A DNA stretch of 64,000 nucleotides. Source: Streptomyces sp. NBC_00690 (GTDB taxonomy: Bacteria > Actinomycetota > Actinomycetes > Streptomycetales > Streptomycetaceae). Shown piece after piece: positions 46,968-56,680 of this stretch (position 1 is the stretch's first letter; every line of letters begins with the position of its first letter). Location: the NCBI RefSeq assembly GCF_036226685.1, contig NZ_CP109009.1, positions 8,273,501 through 8,337,500 on the forward strand. Direction: 5' to 3'. The notes beneath the pieces are model-generated. The model was not told the DNA's origin. It saw only the letters and a program-made list of their open reading frames with translations, and searched no databases. The position numbers were made by a program, and so were the translations under genes.

Positions 46968-47833
46968 ATCGAGCACCGATAGCCCGCGTGGGCGTGGTTG
47001 GTTGCGGTGTGATGGGCGCGGGCATCGCCCACATCGCCGCCCGGGCCGGCCTTGATGTACGGGTGGTGGTGTCCAGCCCCGTCGGGGTACCGATCGGCTT
47101 CGATCGCATCCGCCGTACCCTGGAGCAGGATGTCCGCAAGGGCAGGCTCGGCGAGGTGGACCGGGACGCCGCACTCGACCTCATCGAGGTCACCGCGGAC
47201 ATCGAACGGCTCGCCGATCGAGAGTTCGTGATCGAGGCGATCCCCGAGGACGAGAACCGCAAGGTGACACTGCTCTCCCGGATCGGCGAGGTCCTCAAGG
47301 AGGACGACGCCATCCTCGCCACCAACACCTCCTCCCTTCCGATCGGCCGTCTTGCCCGGGCGACCCGCCACCCGGACCGGTTCATCGGTGTCCACTTCTT
47401 CAGTCCGGTGCCCGTCATGCCGCTCGTCGAGTTGGTCAGCGCCCTCCACACCAGCGAGTGGACCCGTGCCCGGACCCACGACCTTCTGGTCGACACCCTC
47501 GGCAAGACCCCCATCGACGCTCCCGACCGCGCGGGTTTCGTCGTCAACGGACTCCTGGTGCCCTATCTCCTCGGTGCCATGCGCATGATCGAGTCAGGCC
47601 GGGTGACGGCCGATGTGGTCGACCAGGGGATGACCCTGGGGTGCGCCCATCCCGTGGGCCCGCTCCGGCTCGCCGACCTGATCGGGCTCGATGTCGTCAA
47701 GGCGGTGGCGGAGGCACTGCACCGGGAGTTCGGCGAACCGCAGTACGCGCCTCCATCGATACTCCTGCGTCTGGTCGAGGAGGGTGCACTCGGCAAGAAG
47801 ACCGGCCGCGGTTTCCACACCCACGCCCAGTGA
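46964..47833 (+). CDS. 3-hydroxyacyl-CoA (3-hydroxybutyryl-CoA) dehydrogenase
   Basis: A 289-residue HADH/HBDH enzyme. ATG 46964 overlaps the KAS III stop (ATGA) and has GGCAGGAG upstream. The NAD(P)-binding motif is VGVVGCGVMGAGIAHIAA. The catalytic region is FIGVHFFSPVPVMPLVELV (His), with NTSSLPI and DRAGFVVNGLLVPYL matching the family. It reduces acetoacetyl-CoA to 3-hydroxybutyryl-CoA. A crotonase for the next step is not encoded beside it and probably comes from primary metabolism. It is the last gene of the P450-to-HBDH operon and the right-hand edge of the leinamycin-type cluster as far as I can judge. Confidence 0.93.
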   Translation: MNRAPIARVGVVGCGVMGAGIAHIAARAGLDVRVVVSSPVGVPIGFDRIRRTLEQDVRKGRLGEVDRDAALDLIEVTADIERLADREFVIEAIPEDENRKVTLLSRIGEVLKEDDAILATNTSSLPIGRLARATRHPDRFIGVHFFSPVPVMPLVELVSALHTSEWTRARTHDLLVDTLGKTPIDAPDRAGFVVNGLLVPYLLGAMRMIESGRVTADVVDQGMTLGCAHPVGPLRLADLIGLDVVKAVAEALHREFGEPQYAPPSILLRLVEEGALGKKTGRGFHTHAQ

Positions 47834-48014
47834 ACTGCGGTGGTTCCGCGACGCTCACGGATACCGCCCGAGGGCTACGCCGTGGAGGTTCGGCGCAGCG
47901 GGGGGCGGTGCAATACCTCGATGTACTGGATGCGGTGGTGCACGACGTCCAGGGCGAGCATCCCCCGCGAACCACGATAGGACGGGTCCGTGTCGCACAC
48001 AGGAGTGGTCGCAC

Positions 48015-48061
48015 ACAGGGAGTGGTCGAAACCGTGCACCACGGTTTCGACCACTCCCTGT
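48015..48061. terminator. Perfect 21-bp hairpin between convergent genes
   Basis: Arms 48016-48036 and 48040-48060 are perfectly complementary (AGTGGTCGAAACCGTG within the left arm), with a 3-base CAC loop and one extra A-T pair outside. It lies between the dehydrogenase stop (47833) and the cold-shock protein stop (48088). It is a strong bidirectional terminator and marks the cluster border. Nothing else was recognised in the 254-base gap. Confidence 0.9.
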
Positions 48062-48087
48062 CTGTCAGCCGACCGGCCGCGCTGGGA

Positions 48088-48531
48088 TCAGGACTCGACC
48101 CAGTTGTGGGTGCGGGCCAACTCCACGATGCGCTTGCGCACTTGGAGGATCTGCTCCCCGCTCAAGGACGGCGAAGCCACGAGCAACGCCTCGGTGAGTT
48201 CCTGGGTGAACTCGGCGGCTGACAACAGATCGCAGTCACCGTCCTCGATCTCGCTCCTGCTGTGACCCGACGGCCGCTGAGCTGTCACGGCCCCTTGGCG
48301 CGTCGGAGCACCGCTACTGGACGCGATGATACGAACATGCGATGCCTTGAGCCCGCGATCTCCGTCTTCCACCTCGAACTCGACCTGCGACCCGGAACGG
48401 AACAGATACTTGTCGTCCAGGAGATCGTTCGCATGCATGAAGACATCGTCCGTTCCGTTGTCCGGCGCGATGAAGCCGTAGCCGCGCACGTCATCGAAAC
48501 TGAGCACTTTTCCTGTCACCACTGAAAACAC
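48088..48531 (-). CDS. Cold-shock domain protein with C-terminal extension
   Basis: A 147-residue protein. Residues 1-65 are a cold-shock domain with RNP1-like RGYGFIAP and RNP2-like DVFMHANDL, binding single-stranded RNA or DNA. The remaining 80 residues are an extension ending in a helical segment (SGEQILQVRKRIVELARTHNW), unlike the roughly 67-residue CspA-type proteins. GTG 48531 is preferred since GAGG lies five bases upstream; a GTG at 48552 is also possible. It is likely an RNA chaperone or regulator of stress genes and part of the general-physiology region, not the biosynthetic cluster. Confidence 0.87.
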   Translation of the reverse strand: MFSVVTGKVLSFDDVRGYGFIAPDNGTDDVFMHANDLLDDKYLFRSGSQVEFEVEDGDRGLKASHVRIIASSSGAPTRQGAVTAQRPSGHSRSEIEDGDCDLLSAAEFTQELTEALLVASPSLSGEQILQVRKRIVELARTHNWVES

Positions 48532-48685
48532 CCCAACCTCAACCACAACCACTGGGCACTGACCGCTTCAGGCGTCCTGCTACAACGCCACGTGCAGGCT
48601 ACAGGAGTGTCCTTTGTGGCCAATGGGTGTCGTCGCGGTTTGGCTCGATCCGGCGCTACACACTGCACACGGCGCGGTGCGACGG

Positions 48686-49312
48686 TCAACGCCGGTGGGC
48701 GGCGAACAGGGCGAGCATCAGCCCTGTGACCGCGGCGAGGGCGAGTACCAGCGCTGCGGCAGCAGTGCTCCGACCAGGGCGCCGCGAACCGAACGGACCG
48801 TGCTCCTTGCCCCAACACGCCGTTTCCGGAGCGCCGAGGTGTCTTCGGTGGCTCTGGCCGGCGGGGGCGTGCGGAGCAGGGCCGGACTTCGGCTGTGGTG
48901 GATGGGGGATGCGGTCCCACCGCGCCCAGCGCGGTTGCGAGTGCACCCGGGTGCCGGGCTCGGTGTTGCCGGGCAGGGGAGGGGCCCCCTTGAGGTGAAG
49001 GAGGCGCTCGACGATGGGTGCGGGTTGTCCGGTGATCAGCAGGGTGACACCGGTCGCCGCGGCGTCCTGCTGGGCGGAGGTGAGTGAGTCGAGCCCACCG
49101 GAGTCCAGCAGGGTCACATCCGTGATGTCGAGATGGATCGTTGCCGGTCGGCAGGCGATGCAGAGAGTGAGGGCAGCCTTCAACCACTCGCCCGTGTACA
49201 TGTCGATCTCGCCCGCCACGTGCATGACGGCATGATCCCCCTCGCCCTGGCGATCGGTGCGGGGGATGAAGACGGTTCGGTGGGTGAACGGGGGTAACGG
49301 GGGAGTGATCAT
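48686..49312 (-). CDS. STAS-domain anti-sigma factor antagonist with C-terminal membrane segment
   Basis: A 208-residue protein. Residues about 25-105 form a STAS (RsbV/SpoIIAA-like) domain with the strand VMHVAGEIDMYTGEWLKAAL and the phosphorylatable loop VTLLDSGGLDSL. The middle part is proline- and arginine-rich. The end is a hydrophobic helix (AAALVLALAAVTGLMLALFAA) followed by HRR, a probable tail anchor. Such proteins bind anti-sigma factors when unphosphorylated and release a stress sigma factor. A membrane-anchored version is unusual. It belongs with the other STAS genes (50646-51002, 55820-56131) and the PP2C-type kinase-phosphatase nearby. The start at ATG 49312 is a guess without a clear ribosome-binding site. 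Confidence 0.75.
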   Translation of the reverse strand: MITPPLPPFTHRTVFIPRTDRQGEGDHAVMHVAGEIDMYTGEWLKAALTLCIACRPATIHLDITDVTLLDSGGLDSLTSAQQDAAATGVTLLITGQPAPIVERLLHLKGAPPLPGNTEPGTRVHSQPRWARWDRIPHPPQPKSGPAPHAPAGQSHRRHLGAPETACWGKEHGPFGSRRPGRSTAAAALVLALAAVTGLMLALFAAHRR

Positions 49313-49376
49313 GACGACTGCTCCGTGCCGAGTGCTTGAGGGGTGCGAGCCCGCTGGTTTGCCGTGGTGCGGGCCG

Positions 49377-49856
49377 TCAGGCCGTCATCGTGTTTTGTCT
49401 CCGGAATCCACCGGGCTCGTGGCCCCGAGGGTAGAAGGTGGGATCGATGGTCGATAGCCGAGGTGGGTCCGTGCCGGGTGGCCGCACCCGGACGGTCCAT
49501 GACCCGCGGCGGCCTATAACCTCGTGTGCCCCCGTCTCGGTGGACCATTCGGCTCCATTGCCCATTCGGCCTGGTCGGAACAGTTGAAGACCCATGAGGA
49601 TCATGTGGTCGGTGATGACAACAGTGACTTCAGCGTCGGTTGGTGATGTTGTGTCAATTTCACTGTCAGGCACGATGGTTGTCCGCCCGCTCGAAGTGGC
49701 GTCGTCCCGGCCGGCCCCTGCATCCCCGTCGGTCGACCCCACGGCCCGGGCCCAGGCCCCTCCCCGACTCACCCCCCTGGACCGCCGCCAGAACGGCGGC
49801 TTCACCATGTCTGCGAAATCATCACTTCTCCTGACGTCATCCACCACGTCTGACAT
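49377..49856 (-). CDS. Hypothetical protein, doubtful
   Basis: An open frame of about 159 residues starting at one of two adjacent ATGs (49856 or 49859), divergent from the lipoprotein gene. A coherent segment, AEVTVVITDHMILMGLQLF followed by GAEWSTETGAHEVIGRRG, looks like a small folded domain. Codon third-position GC is lower than in neighbouring genes, and much of the N-terminal half is low complexity. No family was recognised. It could be a real small stress-region gene or a chance frame. The 580 bases between 49313 and 49898 hold nothing else that I can support. Confidence 0.35.
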   Translation of the reverse strand: MSDVVDDVRRSDDFADMVKPPFWRRSRGVSRGGAWARAVGSTDGDAGAGRDDATSSGRTTIVPDSEIDTTSPTDAEVTVVITDHMILMGLQLFRPGRMGNGAEWSTETGAHEVIGRRGSWTVRVRPPGTDPPRLSTIDPTFYPRGHEPGGFRRQNTMTA

Positions 49857-49898
49857 CATCGCGGACGTTCGACTCCGCGTCAGAGAAGAGACGATTCC

Positions 49899-50495
49899 GT
49901 GCGCCATCTCAGACAGCCCTTCCGCCTGGTCACCGCCGTGACTCTGGTCGTCGCCCTGGCGGCCTGCGGCTCCTCCGGCGAAGAGGGCGAGCAAGAGGGC
50001 GACCAGGTGAAGGCCCCTGGAGGCGAAAGGAAGCCGGCGGTCGAAGCGAACACATCGGGCTGTCCCGACCCGAAGCTCTTGGAGCCGATCCTGGGCAGTC
50101 CGGCGTTCTCGCTCTCGGCTCACGGGGACTGGCACGACGGTGGATGGCACTGCGGCTATGAACCGGCCGCCAGACATCCCCTCGGCCATCGCCTCGACGT
50201 CTACACCGAGCGTGACGGCTATCAGGCAGGTGCGCCCGGCAGCCCGGCCGACGGCTACGGCGCCCTACCTGACGTGGGGCGGCAAGCCTCCTTCCGCACC
50301 AGTTGTCCGGGCGACCCGGGAACCGGCCGGCTGAGCGCAGGCTTCGCCCGCAAGGGCGGTCAGGAAGCCAACACTCAGGAACTCGTCTTCATGGCCAGCG
50401 GAGACGTCATCAACGACTGTGACAAACAGCGAGAGCTGATCCGCTCCCTGGCACGTGTGTTCTACGACCATCAGATCGGCAAGCCGTCCGGCTGA
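49899..50495 (+). CDS. Putative secreted lipoprotein
   Basis: A 198-residue protein starting at GTG 49899. The signal peptide is clear: MRHLRQPFRLVTAVTLVVALAACGSS, with lipobox LAAC (Cys23) for diacylglyceryl attachment. An acidic linker (EEGEQEGDQ) follows, and then a domain with paired cysteines (SGCPDPK, WHCGYEP, RTSCPGD, INDCDKQ), probably two disulfides outside the membrane. I do not recognise the domain; many Streptomyces lipoproteins of this size (DUF3558-like) share the pattern of a small beta domain with late helix. Function unknown. Confidence 0.75.
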   Translation: MRHLRQPFRLVTAVTLVVALAACGSSGEEGEQEGDQVKAPGGERKPAVEANTSGCPDPKLLEPILGSPAFSLSAHGDWHDGGWHCGYEPAARHPLGHRLDVYTERDGYQAGAPGSPADGYGALPDVGRQASFRTSCPGDPGTGRLSAGFARKGGQEANTQELVFMASGDVINDCDKQRELIRSLARVFYDHQIGKPSG

Positions 50496-50572
50496 GGCAG
50501 CCCGCCACCGAAGGGCGGCCCAGGCGAAACCGCCGAGCGACCGCACCCCCACCGATCTGCTCCCCCGGACGA

Positions 50573-50602
50573 TCAGTCGAGTCAGTCGAGTCAGTCGAGT
50601 CA
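50573..50602. repeat. 9-bp direct repeats (TCAGTCGAG x3)
   Basis: Three adjacent copies of TCAGTCGAG (50573-50599) and a partial fourth lie in the 150-base gap between the lipoprotein stop (50495) and the reverse-strand STAS stop (50646). Their role is unknown; they do not form a hairpin. Confidence 0.85.
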
Positions 50603-50645
50603 GGACGCGAGAGACACGACGGACGGGAGGGAACGGCCAGGTCGA

Positions 50646-51002
50646 TCAGGGGCGTAGCGAGCTCATCGCGTGTTCCACACTGGGCTCCAGGGTGAAGACC
50701 TGGTCGAGCCCGACGATCCGGAAGACCCTCAGCAGGTCGGGGCTCAACCCGGCCAGGGACAGTGGACTGTTGGTGTTCTGCGCCCGCTGGTATGCGCTGA
50801 CCAGCAGGGTGATGCCGGTGGAGTCGCAGTAGGTGAGGCCGGAGAGGTCGATCACCAACCCGGCGCCGGAGCCGAAGGGGATCTCGTCGAGGGCTGCTCG
50901 TAGCCGGGGTCCCGTGTGGTGGTCGAGTTCGCCGGCCACGGTCAGCAGATGGGGGCCCACGGGGTGGGGTCGAGCGGTGACGGTCAGGGTGCGGTCGGTC
51001 AC
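50646..51002 (-). CDS. STAS-domain anti-sigma factor antagonist
   Basis: A 118-residue RsbV/SpoIIAA-like protein. The strand HLLTVAGELDHHTGPRLRAAL and the phosphorylation loop LSGLTYCDSTGITLLVSAY are typical; the serine or threonine in DSTG is the kinase target. It should bind an RsbW-type anti-sigma kinase and, when dephosphorylated by a PP2C, release a sigma factor. Its ATG at 51002 overlaps the stop of the upstream gene (50999-51478) by 4 bases. That upstream gene looks like the remains of the matching phosphatase, so this antagonist may now depend on the large kinase-phosphatase encoded at 51651. Confidence 0.9.
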   Translation of the reverse strand: MTDRTLTVTARPHPVGPHLLTVAGELDHHTGPRLRAALDEIPFGSGAGLVIDLSGLTYCDSTGITLLVSAYQRAQNTNSPLSLAGLSPDLLRVFRIVGLDQVFTLEPSVEHAMSSLRP

Positions 51003-51478
51003 CAGGTCTCCTGTACGGGGTCGGTGCGGTGGACGGGAACGGACAGAGCGAGCAGTGCGGTGTCGTCATGGACGCCCGCACCGAGATCGGTGAGGAGCTT
51101 GTGCACGCCGGACAGCAGGCTGTCCGCATCCTGCCAGGTGGTGGTCGCCAGATGGGCCGCCTGCCCGTCGTCGCCCTGGTACTCGCCCTTGAGGACGCCG
51201 TCGAGATCGGCCGGCGCGGCGCAGGGGTCGGGATCGTAGATGGCCACGGCGGCGAAGGGCACGGAGAAGATTCGGGCGGCGAGGAAGGCCACCTTGTCGA
51301 ACGTGCCGTCGGGCGGCGCGTCCAGGATCTGGTAGCGGTGCACCGCGGCCAACCGCCGTGCCTCGATCGAGGGCCGGGACACCGCGTTCCGGCCAGGGGC
51401 ACCGTCCATCACTGTCACCGCTGTCTCCGCCCGTCCCGAGTCCCGTACCCGCGTACCCGCTGGCCGGACTGCTGCCAT
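50999..51478 (-). pseudogene. Remnant of a GAF-sensor PP2C phosphatase, internally deleted
   Basis: A 159-residue open frame joins two pieces of a normally larger protein. Residues about 35-85 (SIEARRLAAVHRYQILDAPPDGTFDKVAFLAARIFSVPFAAVAIYD) are the start of a GAF sensor domain as found before SpoIIE-type phosphatases. Residues about 115-150 (LLSGVHKLLTDLGAGVHDDTALLALSVPV) match the very end of a SpoIIE/PP2C domain, including the DD metal ligands. The rest of GAF and most of the phosphatase are missing, in frame. It cannot be catalytically active as a phosphatase. It might still be translated to couple the STAS gene, which it overlaps by ATGA. Confidence 0.7.
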
Positions 51479-51650
51479 ATCCTACGGATCGCGTACCCCG
51501 ATTCCGACAGTGGAGGCAGTGGCCGAGACGAGGTGCGAGGGATCGAGCAGTGCGAAAGCGCGCACGGCACGGGTTGAAGTCGCCGTTTCCCGGTGCGGCC
51601 GAGGAGTCGAGTCGTCCGGGGGCTGGTCGGCGTGATCGAAGGGTTTCCCC

Positions 51651-54600
51651 ATGGCGGGTTCCGAAGGCGCTGAGGGCGGGCTGCCGGCCACAGACGGAGC
51701 GGACGTGTTCGCCGCGGACGAGGAGGTCGGCAGGCACCTCGCCGTGGTCGACTGGGACGCCACTCCGCTCGGGCCGCCCGCCCAATGGCCGCAGAGCCTT
51801 CGGACGGCCGTGAGTATCCTGCTCTCCTCGCGGTTCTCGATGTGGATGGCCTGGGGACCCGAGCTCACGTTCTTCTGTAACGCCTCCTACCGTCGCGACA
51901 CGCTGGACCAGAAGTACCCGTGGGCGTTGGGTCGACCCGCGAGCGAGGTGTGGGCCGAGATCTGGGGCGACATCGGCCCGCGCATCGACACCGTGCTGGC
52001 GACGGGGACGGCGACCTGGGACGAGGCGCTGCTGCTCTTCGTGGAACGGTCCGGGTTCACGGAGGAGAGCTACCACACGTTCTCCTACAGCCCCCTGCGC
52101 GATGACGCGGGCCATGTGGTGGGCATGCTGTGCGTGGTGAGCGAGGACACCGAGCGGGTCATCGGCGAGCGACGGATGGCGACCCTGCGGGACCTCGGCT
52201 CCGACCCCACCGTCGTACGCACCGAGCAGGAGGTGTTGGCCTTCTGCGGCCAGCAACTCGGGCACAATCCGCTGGACCTGCCCTTCACACTGACCTACCT
52301 CTTCGACGAGGGCGGCTCGGCGAGGCTCGCCGGTGCCACCGGAATGGCCGCCGGACACCCCGCGGCGCCGGCGGTGCTGTCGATCGACGACCCGGACGGG
52401 ATGTGGCCGGCGGCGGCCCTGGCCGAGGGCGCGTCCGTGCTGATGTCCCTCGACAGCCCCTCCTTCGCCGAACTGCCGACCGGTGACTGGCCACAACCGC
52501 CCACGCAGGCACTGGTCGTGCCGCTGTTGCAGCAGGGAGGCAGGCCGTACGGCTTCGTCGTGGCCGCCTTGAACCGGTATCGACTCCTGGACGAGGGGTA
52601 CCGGGGGTTCGTCGAACTGGTCGCAGGCCATGTCGCGGCAGGGGTCGCGAGCGCCCGCAGTTACGAGGCCCAGCAGCGACGGGCCGAGGAACTGGCCGAG
52701 CTGGACCGGGCGAAGACCGCCTTCTTCTCCAACGTCAGCCATGAGTTCCGCACCCCGCTCACCTTGATCATGGGCCCGCTGGAGCAGCTGCGCGGACGGT
52801 CGGCCGACGCCGATCCCGAAGTGCGCGAAGAGCTGGACGTGATGCACCGCAACGGGCTGCGCCTGGGCAAGCTCGTCAACACCCTCCTCGACTTCTCGCG
52901 CATCGAGGCCGGACGGATGCAGGCCAGGTACGAACCCGTGGACCTGGCGGCCGTCACCATCGAACTGGCCAGCGTCTTCAGTTCGGCGGTCGAGCAGGCC
53001 GGACTCGACTTCAAGGTCGACTGCCTGCCCCTGGACCAGCCGGTCTACATCGACGCCGAGATGTGGGAGAAGGTGGTGCTCAACCTGCTGAGCAACGCCC
53101 TCAAGTTCACGTTCGTCGGTTCGATCGATGTGGCCCTGCGGGCAGCGGACGGGGAAGCGGTGCTGACGGTCACGGACACCGGTATCGGTGTCCCGGCCCA
53201 GGAGATACCCCGACTGTTCGAGCGGTTCCACCGCATCGAGAACGCCCGCTCCCGCTCCAACGAGGGCAGCGGAATCGGACTTGCGCTGGTGCGGGAGCTC
53301 ATCGGTCTGCACGGCGGCACCATCACCGCCGACAGCACCGAGGGCGAGGGCACCTGTTTCACCATCCGGTTGCCGTTCGGCTCCGAGCATCTGCCGTCCG
53401 ACGCCCTCGCACCCGTCGGTGATACGCCTGGCGCATCGTCGACGGCGCACCCCTACATTCAGGAAGCCCTGCGCTGGCTACCCGCTGACCGGTCGGACGT
53501 GGCTCCCCGGGACATCCGGGACACGGACTCCGACCCGACGGCACCTCCCTCCACGCGGGCCGTTCCTGCGACGCTGCTCATCGCGGACGACAACGCCGAC
53601 ATGCGGGAGTACCTCGTACGGCTGCTGTCCGGAGCCGGCTACGAGGTCCGCGCCGTCAACGACGGTCAGGACGCGCTGGACGCCATCCGCCGCCAGGCCC
53701 CCGATCTGGTCGTCAGCGATGTGATGATGCCCAGGCTCGATGGGCTGGCCCTGGTGGCGGCGTTGCGCACCGACCCCCGCACCGCGTCCGTACCGGTCCT
53801 GCTGCTTTCCGCGCGTGCCGGTCAGGAAGCTTCCATCGAGGGCTTGCAGGCCGGGGCCGACGACTATCTGGTGAAGCCGTTCGCCGCCGCCGAACTGTTG
53901 GCGCGGGTCCGGGCGAACGTGGAACTGTCGCGCCTGCGCAGCCACCACGTCCGCTGGCGGACCGCACTGGTGGATTCGCTCCAGGAGGCGTTCTTCGTCT
54001 GTGACGAGGACGGCACGGTCATCGAGGTCAACACCGCCTTCGCCGACATCCTCGGCTATGGACCGGAGGGTCTGCCCTACGCGCCGATCCACCCGTGGTG
54101 GCCTGACGCGGCCCGCGATCCACAGGCCCATCGGCAGGTCACCGATGCCTTCGCCGGACTGCTCGGCCAGACCCAGGGCAGCTACACCATCCCCGTCACC
54201 CACCGCGACGGCCACCGGCTGTGGATCAGCGCCACGTTCAACGAGGCACAGGACCCCGACACCGGGCGCCGCGCGACCGTGGGCACCTTCCGGGACGTCA
54301 CCGCCGAGCACTACGCCATCCAGCGCGAGAGCGCCCTCGCCTCCCTGAGCACGCTCCTGTCCCGGGCCACCAACCTTCCCGATGCGCTCGGTGGGGCACT
54401 GACCGAACTGAAGGGGCTGTGGCGTGCCCGCCATGTCGTGGCCGCCGTTTTTGACCGAGGGGACCGACCCACCCTCACCGCCACCGATCCGGCGGTCGGT
54501 TGGCAGCAACTGTCCGACGAGCGCCGCCGTACGCTCCATGAACTGAGCCAGCGGCCCCTGCTCACCCAGATCGCCGACCACACCGGGGCCGGCATCCTCC

Positions 54601-55820
54601 TGGAGCACCCCGACGGCCCGTTGGCGCTCTGGGTGGACCTCGGCGAGCACCGGCCGTTCACCAGCGAGGACCAACTGCTCCTGTCCCTGCTGGCAGGCCA
54701 TCTGGCGCAGGGCCTGCACCGCGCGCACCAGATCGACCAGCAGCGCGAGACCGCCCTCGCACTCCAGCGCGCCATCCTTGGCCCGTCCAACCTTCCCGAC
54801 GGCTTCGCCGTCCGCTACGAGCCCGCGACCCGACCGCTGGAGGTCGGCGGTGACTGGTACGACACGGTGTCACTGCCCGACGGCCGCATCGGCATCATCG
54901 TCGGCGACTGCGTCGGACGCGGACTGGCGGCAGCCGCGGTCATGGGGCAGTTGCGCAGTGCCTGCCGCGCCCTGCTCCTCCAGGACGCCAGTCCCGCCCG
55001 GACCCTGATGGCTCTGGACCACTTTGCCGCAGGGGTCCCTGGTGCACTGTGCACGACCGTGTTCTGTGGCGTGCTCGATCCCGAGTCGGGACGGCTGACC
55101 TACTCCAGCGCAGGGCACCCGCCGGGCATCCTCGCGCACTCCGACGGCACCACCAGGCTCCTGGACGGCGGTCGCTTTGCGCCGCTCGCCGTCAGGCCGG
55201 GCATCGAACGGCCCGAGGCGGAGTGCACCGTGCCCGCCCGTGCCACCCTGTTGCTCTACACCGACGGGCTGGTCGAACGCCGACGCAGGCCACTGACCGT
55301 GGGCATCGACCAGGCCGGTGAAGCGGTCCAGGACGGACGCGATGCCGCCGTCGAGGATCTGGCCACCCAGGTCATGGAGCGGCTCGCCCCGGCCGGTGGC
55401 TACGACGACGACGTCGCCCTCCTGCTGTACCGTCACCCCGCTCCGCTCGAAATGACCTTCCGCGCGGAGTCCGGCCAACTGGCGCCCGTGCGCAGGGCCC
55501 TGCGCAGTTGGCTGGACCAGTGCGACCTGCCGCCCCAGACCGTGCAGAACGTCCTGGTCGCCGCCGGTGAGGCGTGCGCCAACGCCATTGAGCACGGTCA
55601 CCGCAACAGTCCGGGGAAGACGGTCCGGTTGCGGGCTGAAGCGCTCGTCAACGATCTGCGGCTGTCCGTCGCCGACAGCGGGCACTGGAAGACGCCGCAG
55701 CCCGAACTCAACGCTCACCGCGGTCGGGGCGTCACCCTGATGCGCGCGATGATGCAGCAGGTCACCATCACCCCCGGCCCGAGCGGCACCATCGTCGACA
55801 TGTATACGAGGATCAGCTGA
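51651..55820 (+). CDS. Multi-domain hybrid histidine kinase / PP2C phosphatase / anti-sigma kinase
   Basis: A 1389-residue sensor. Approximate order: PAS-like (10-160, [17 protein letters not shown]); GAF (175-345); HisKA (355-430, [12 protein letters not shown], His364); HATPase (450-580, [10 protein letters not shown] and [10 protein letters not shown]); receiver (640-760, Asp690 in [12 protein letters not shown], Lys in YLVKPF); PAS (770-880); GAF (885-1030); SpoIIE/PP2C (1040-1265, [29 protein letters not shown]); RsbW-like HATPase (1275-1389, [18 protein letters not shown]). It should sense signals, phosphorylate its own receiver, dephosphorylate STAS proteins and rephosphorylate or bind partners through the last domain. 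It overlaps the STAS gene at 55820 (TGATG), its probable substrate. ATG 51651 is the start of the conserved region; no classical ribosome-binding site is seen. Confidence 0.93.
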   Translation: MAGSEGAEGGLPATDGADVFAADEEVGRHLAVVDWDATPLGPPAQWPQSLRTAVSILLSSRFSMWMAWGPELTFFCNASYRRDTLDQKYPWALGRPASEVWAEIWGDIGPRIDTVLATGTATWDEALLLFVERSGFTEESYHTFSYSPLRDDAGHVVGMLCVVSEDTERVIGERRMATLRDLGSDPTVVRTEQEVLAFCGQQLGHNPLDLPFTLTYLFDEGGSARLAGATGMAAGHPAAPAVLSIDDPDGMWPAAALAEGASVLMSLDSPSFAELPTGDWPQPPTQALVVPLLQQGGRPYGFVVAALNRYRLLDEGYRGFVELVAGHVAAGVASARSYEAQQRRAEELAELDRAKTAFFSNVSHEFRTPLTLIMGPLEQLRGRSADADPEVREELDVMHRNGLRLGKLVNTLLDFSRIEAGRMQARYEPVDLAAVTIELASVFSSAVEQAGLDFKVDCLPLDQPVYIDAEMWEKVVLNLLSNALKFTFVGSIDVALRAADGEAVLTVTDTGIGVPAQEIPRLFERFHRIENARSRSNEGSGIGLALVRELIGLHGGTITADSTEGEGTCFTIRLPFGSEHLPSDALAPVGDTPGASSTAHPYIQEALRWLPADRSDVAPRDIRDTDSDPTAPPSTRAVPATLLIADDNADMREYLVRLLSGAGYEVRAVNDGQDALDAIRRQAPDLVVSDVMMPRLDGLALVAALRTDPRTASVPVLLLSARAGQEASIEGLQAGADDYLVKPFAAAELLARVRANVELSRLRSHHVRWRTALVDSLQEAFFVCDEDGTVIEVNTAFADILGYGPEGLPYAPIHPWWPDAARDPQAHRQVTDAFAGLLGQTQGSYTIPVTHRDGHRLWISATFNEAQDPDTGRRATVGTFRDVTAEHYAIQRESALASLSTLLSRATNLPDALGGALTELKGLWRARHVVAAVFDRGDRPTLTATDPAVGWQQLSDERRRTLHELSQRPLLTQIADHTGAGILLEHPDGPLALWVDLGEHRPFTSEDQLLLSLLAGHLAQGLHRAHQIDQQRETALALQRAILGPSNLPDGFAVRYEPATRPLEVGGDWYDTVSLPDGRIGIIVGDCVGRGLAAAAVMGQLRSACRALLLQDASPARTLMALDHFAAGVPGALCTTVFCGVLDPESGRLTYSSAGHPPGILAHSDGTTRLLDGGRFAPLAVRPGIERPEAECTVPARATLLLYTDGLVERRRRPLTVGIDQAGEAVQDGRDAAVEDLATQVMERLAPAGGYDDDVALLLYRHPAPLEMTFRAESGQLAPVRRALRSWLDQCDLPPQTVQNVLVAAGEACANAIEHGHRNSPGKTVRLRAEALVNDLRLSVADSGHWKTPQPELNAHRGRGVTLMRAMMQQVTITPGPSGTIVDMYTRIS

Positions 55821-56131
55821 TGACCACACCGCTCACCCTCGCCTCCGGACATCGGCCGGACGGAACGGCGGTCCTCAAGGCTGTCGGCGAGATCGACATG
55901 AGCAACACCGACGCCTTCGCCGCCGCGCTCGACGCCATTCCGGACCGGGTGGTCGTCGATCTCACCGAGGTCGAGTACCTCGACAGCGCAGGCTTGAGCG
56001 TCCTGTTCGCGCACGCCCACCGACTGGAACTCATCTCAGGCCCGTTGCTGGATCCCGTACTGACGTTCTCCGGACTCGCCGACCTGACCGTCGTCCACGG
56101 CCCCGAAGCGCCCCCTTCGGCCGGGAGCTGA
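55820..56131 (+). CDS. STAS-domain anti-sigma factor antagonist
   Basis: A 103-residue RsbV-like protein. The features are [20 protein letters not shown] and the phosphorylation loop [24 protein letters not shown], with the serine in DSAG. It starts at ATG 55820 inside the stop of the kinase-phosphatase gene, so the two are translated together. The partner-switch model predicts that the SpoIIE domain dephosphorylates this serine and the C-terminal RsbW-like domain phosphorylates it. Which sigma factor is controlled is not visible in this window. Confidence 0.92.
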   Translation: MTTPLTLASGHRPDGTAVLKAVGEIDMSNTDAFAAALDAIPDRVVVDLTEVEYLDSAGLSVLFAHAHRLELISGPLLDPVLTFSGLADLTVVHGPEAPPSAGS

Positions 56132-56168
56132 GCCTGTCAGGATCGGGGTTACCGGGGTAGCGGCCAGC

Positions 56169-56663
56169 TCATCGGGTTCGGACCCGGCCGAGGCGCCGCA
56201 GCAGACGAACGTACGCATTCCATCGGGCCGGGCGCGCCACCGTGCCCGTACAGGCCAGTTCGGCGCGGTCGAGGCTGTCCTCAAGCAGTGCGTCGTGTAG
56301 GGGCCGCCACAGGGCCGGCCACGTCAGCCGGGCCGGGCCGTGGGTCCGCATGGCGAGCGTGTGTCGCAGCAGGGTGTTCCCGTCGTCGACAGGCAGAACC
56401 GTGAACTCATGGAATCCGTCGAAGCCGCGCGGCCCGCTGAAAGCGAACCGCACCCAGAGCGCGGGCACATGGGCTGCGACCGTGTATCGGATCGGTCCGT
56501 GGCCCCCGACAGCCCCGGTCGTCAGTGGACCGTCGAGCGTCATGCGCGGCCACGATCCGTGCGGCCAGAGCCGATCGTCGTCGCTCGCCAGGGCGTCGAT
56601 CAGCGCGCCCACGTCCTCCTCCTTGGCGGACAGCAGTCGTTCGTGCACGTTGTAGACGCCCAT
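56169..56663 (-). CDS. SRPBCC-fold protein
   Basis: A 164-residue single-domain START/Bet v1-like (SRPBCC) protein from ATG 56663. The pattern includes an N-terminal YNVHERLLSAKEEDVGALIDAL, a central RYTVAAHVPALWVRFAF strand pair, HEFTVLPVDDGNTLLRHTLAM, and a long C-terminal helix (ALWRPLHDALLEDSLDRAEL). Such proteins bind small hydrophobic ligands in a helix-grip cavity and are often annotated as polyketide cyclase/dehydrase. It is divergent from a TetR gene whose operator-like repeat lies between them, so its expression is probably controlled by that regulator and its ligand. Confidence 0.85.
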   Translation of the reverse strand: MGVYNVHERLLSAKEEDVGALIDALASDDDRLWPHGSWPRMTLDGPLTTGAVGGHGPIRYTVAAHVPALWVRFAFSGPRGFDGFHEFTVLPVDDGNTLLRHTLAMRTHGPARLTWPALWRPLHDALLEDSLDRAELACTGTVARPARWNAYVRLLRRLGRVRTR

Positions 56664-56680
56664 TCGTCCTCCCGAGGCAT

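Noticed and set aside
48516..49187. Reverse-strand 223-codon frame overlapping the STAS-TM gene
   Set aside because: Low-complexity translation over a recognisable STAS gene in another frame.
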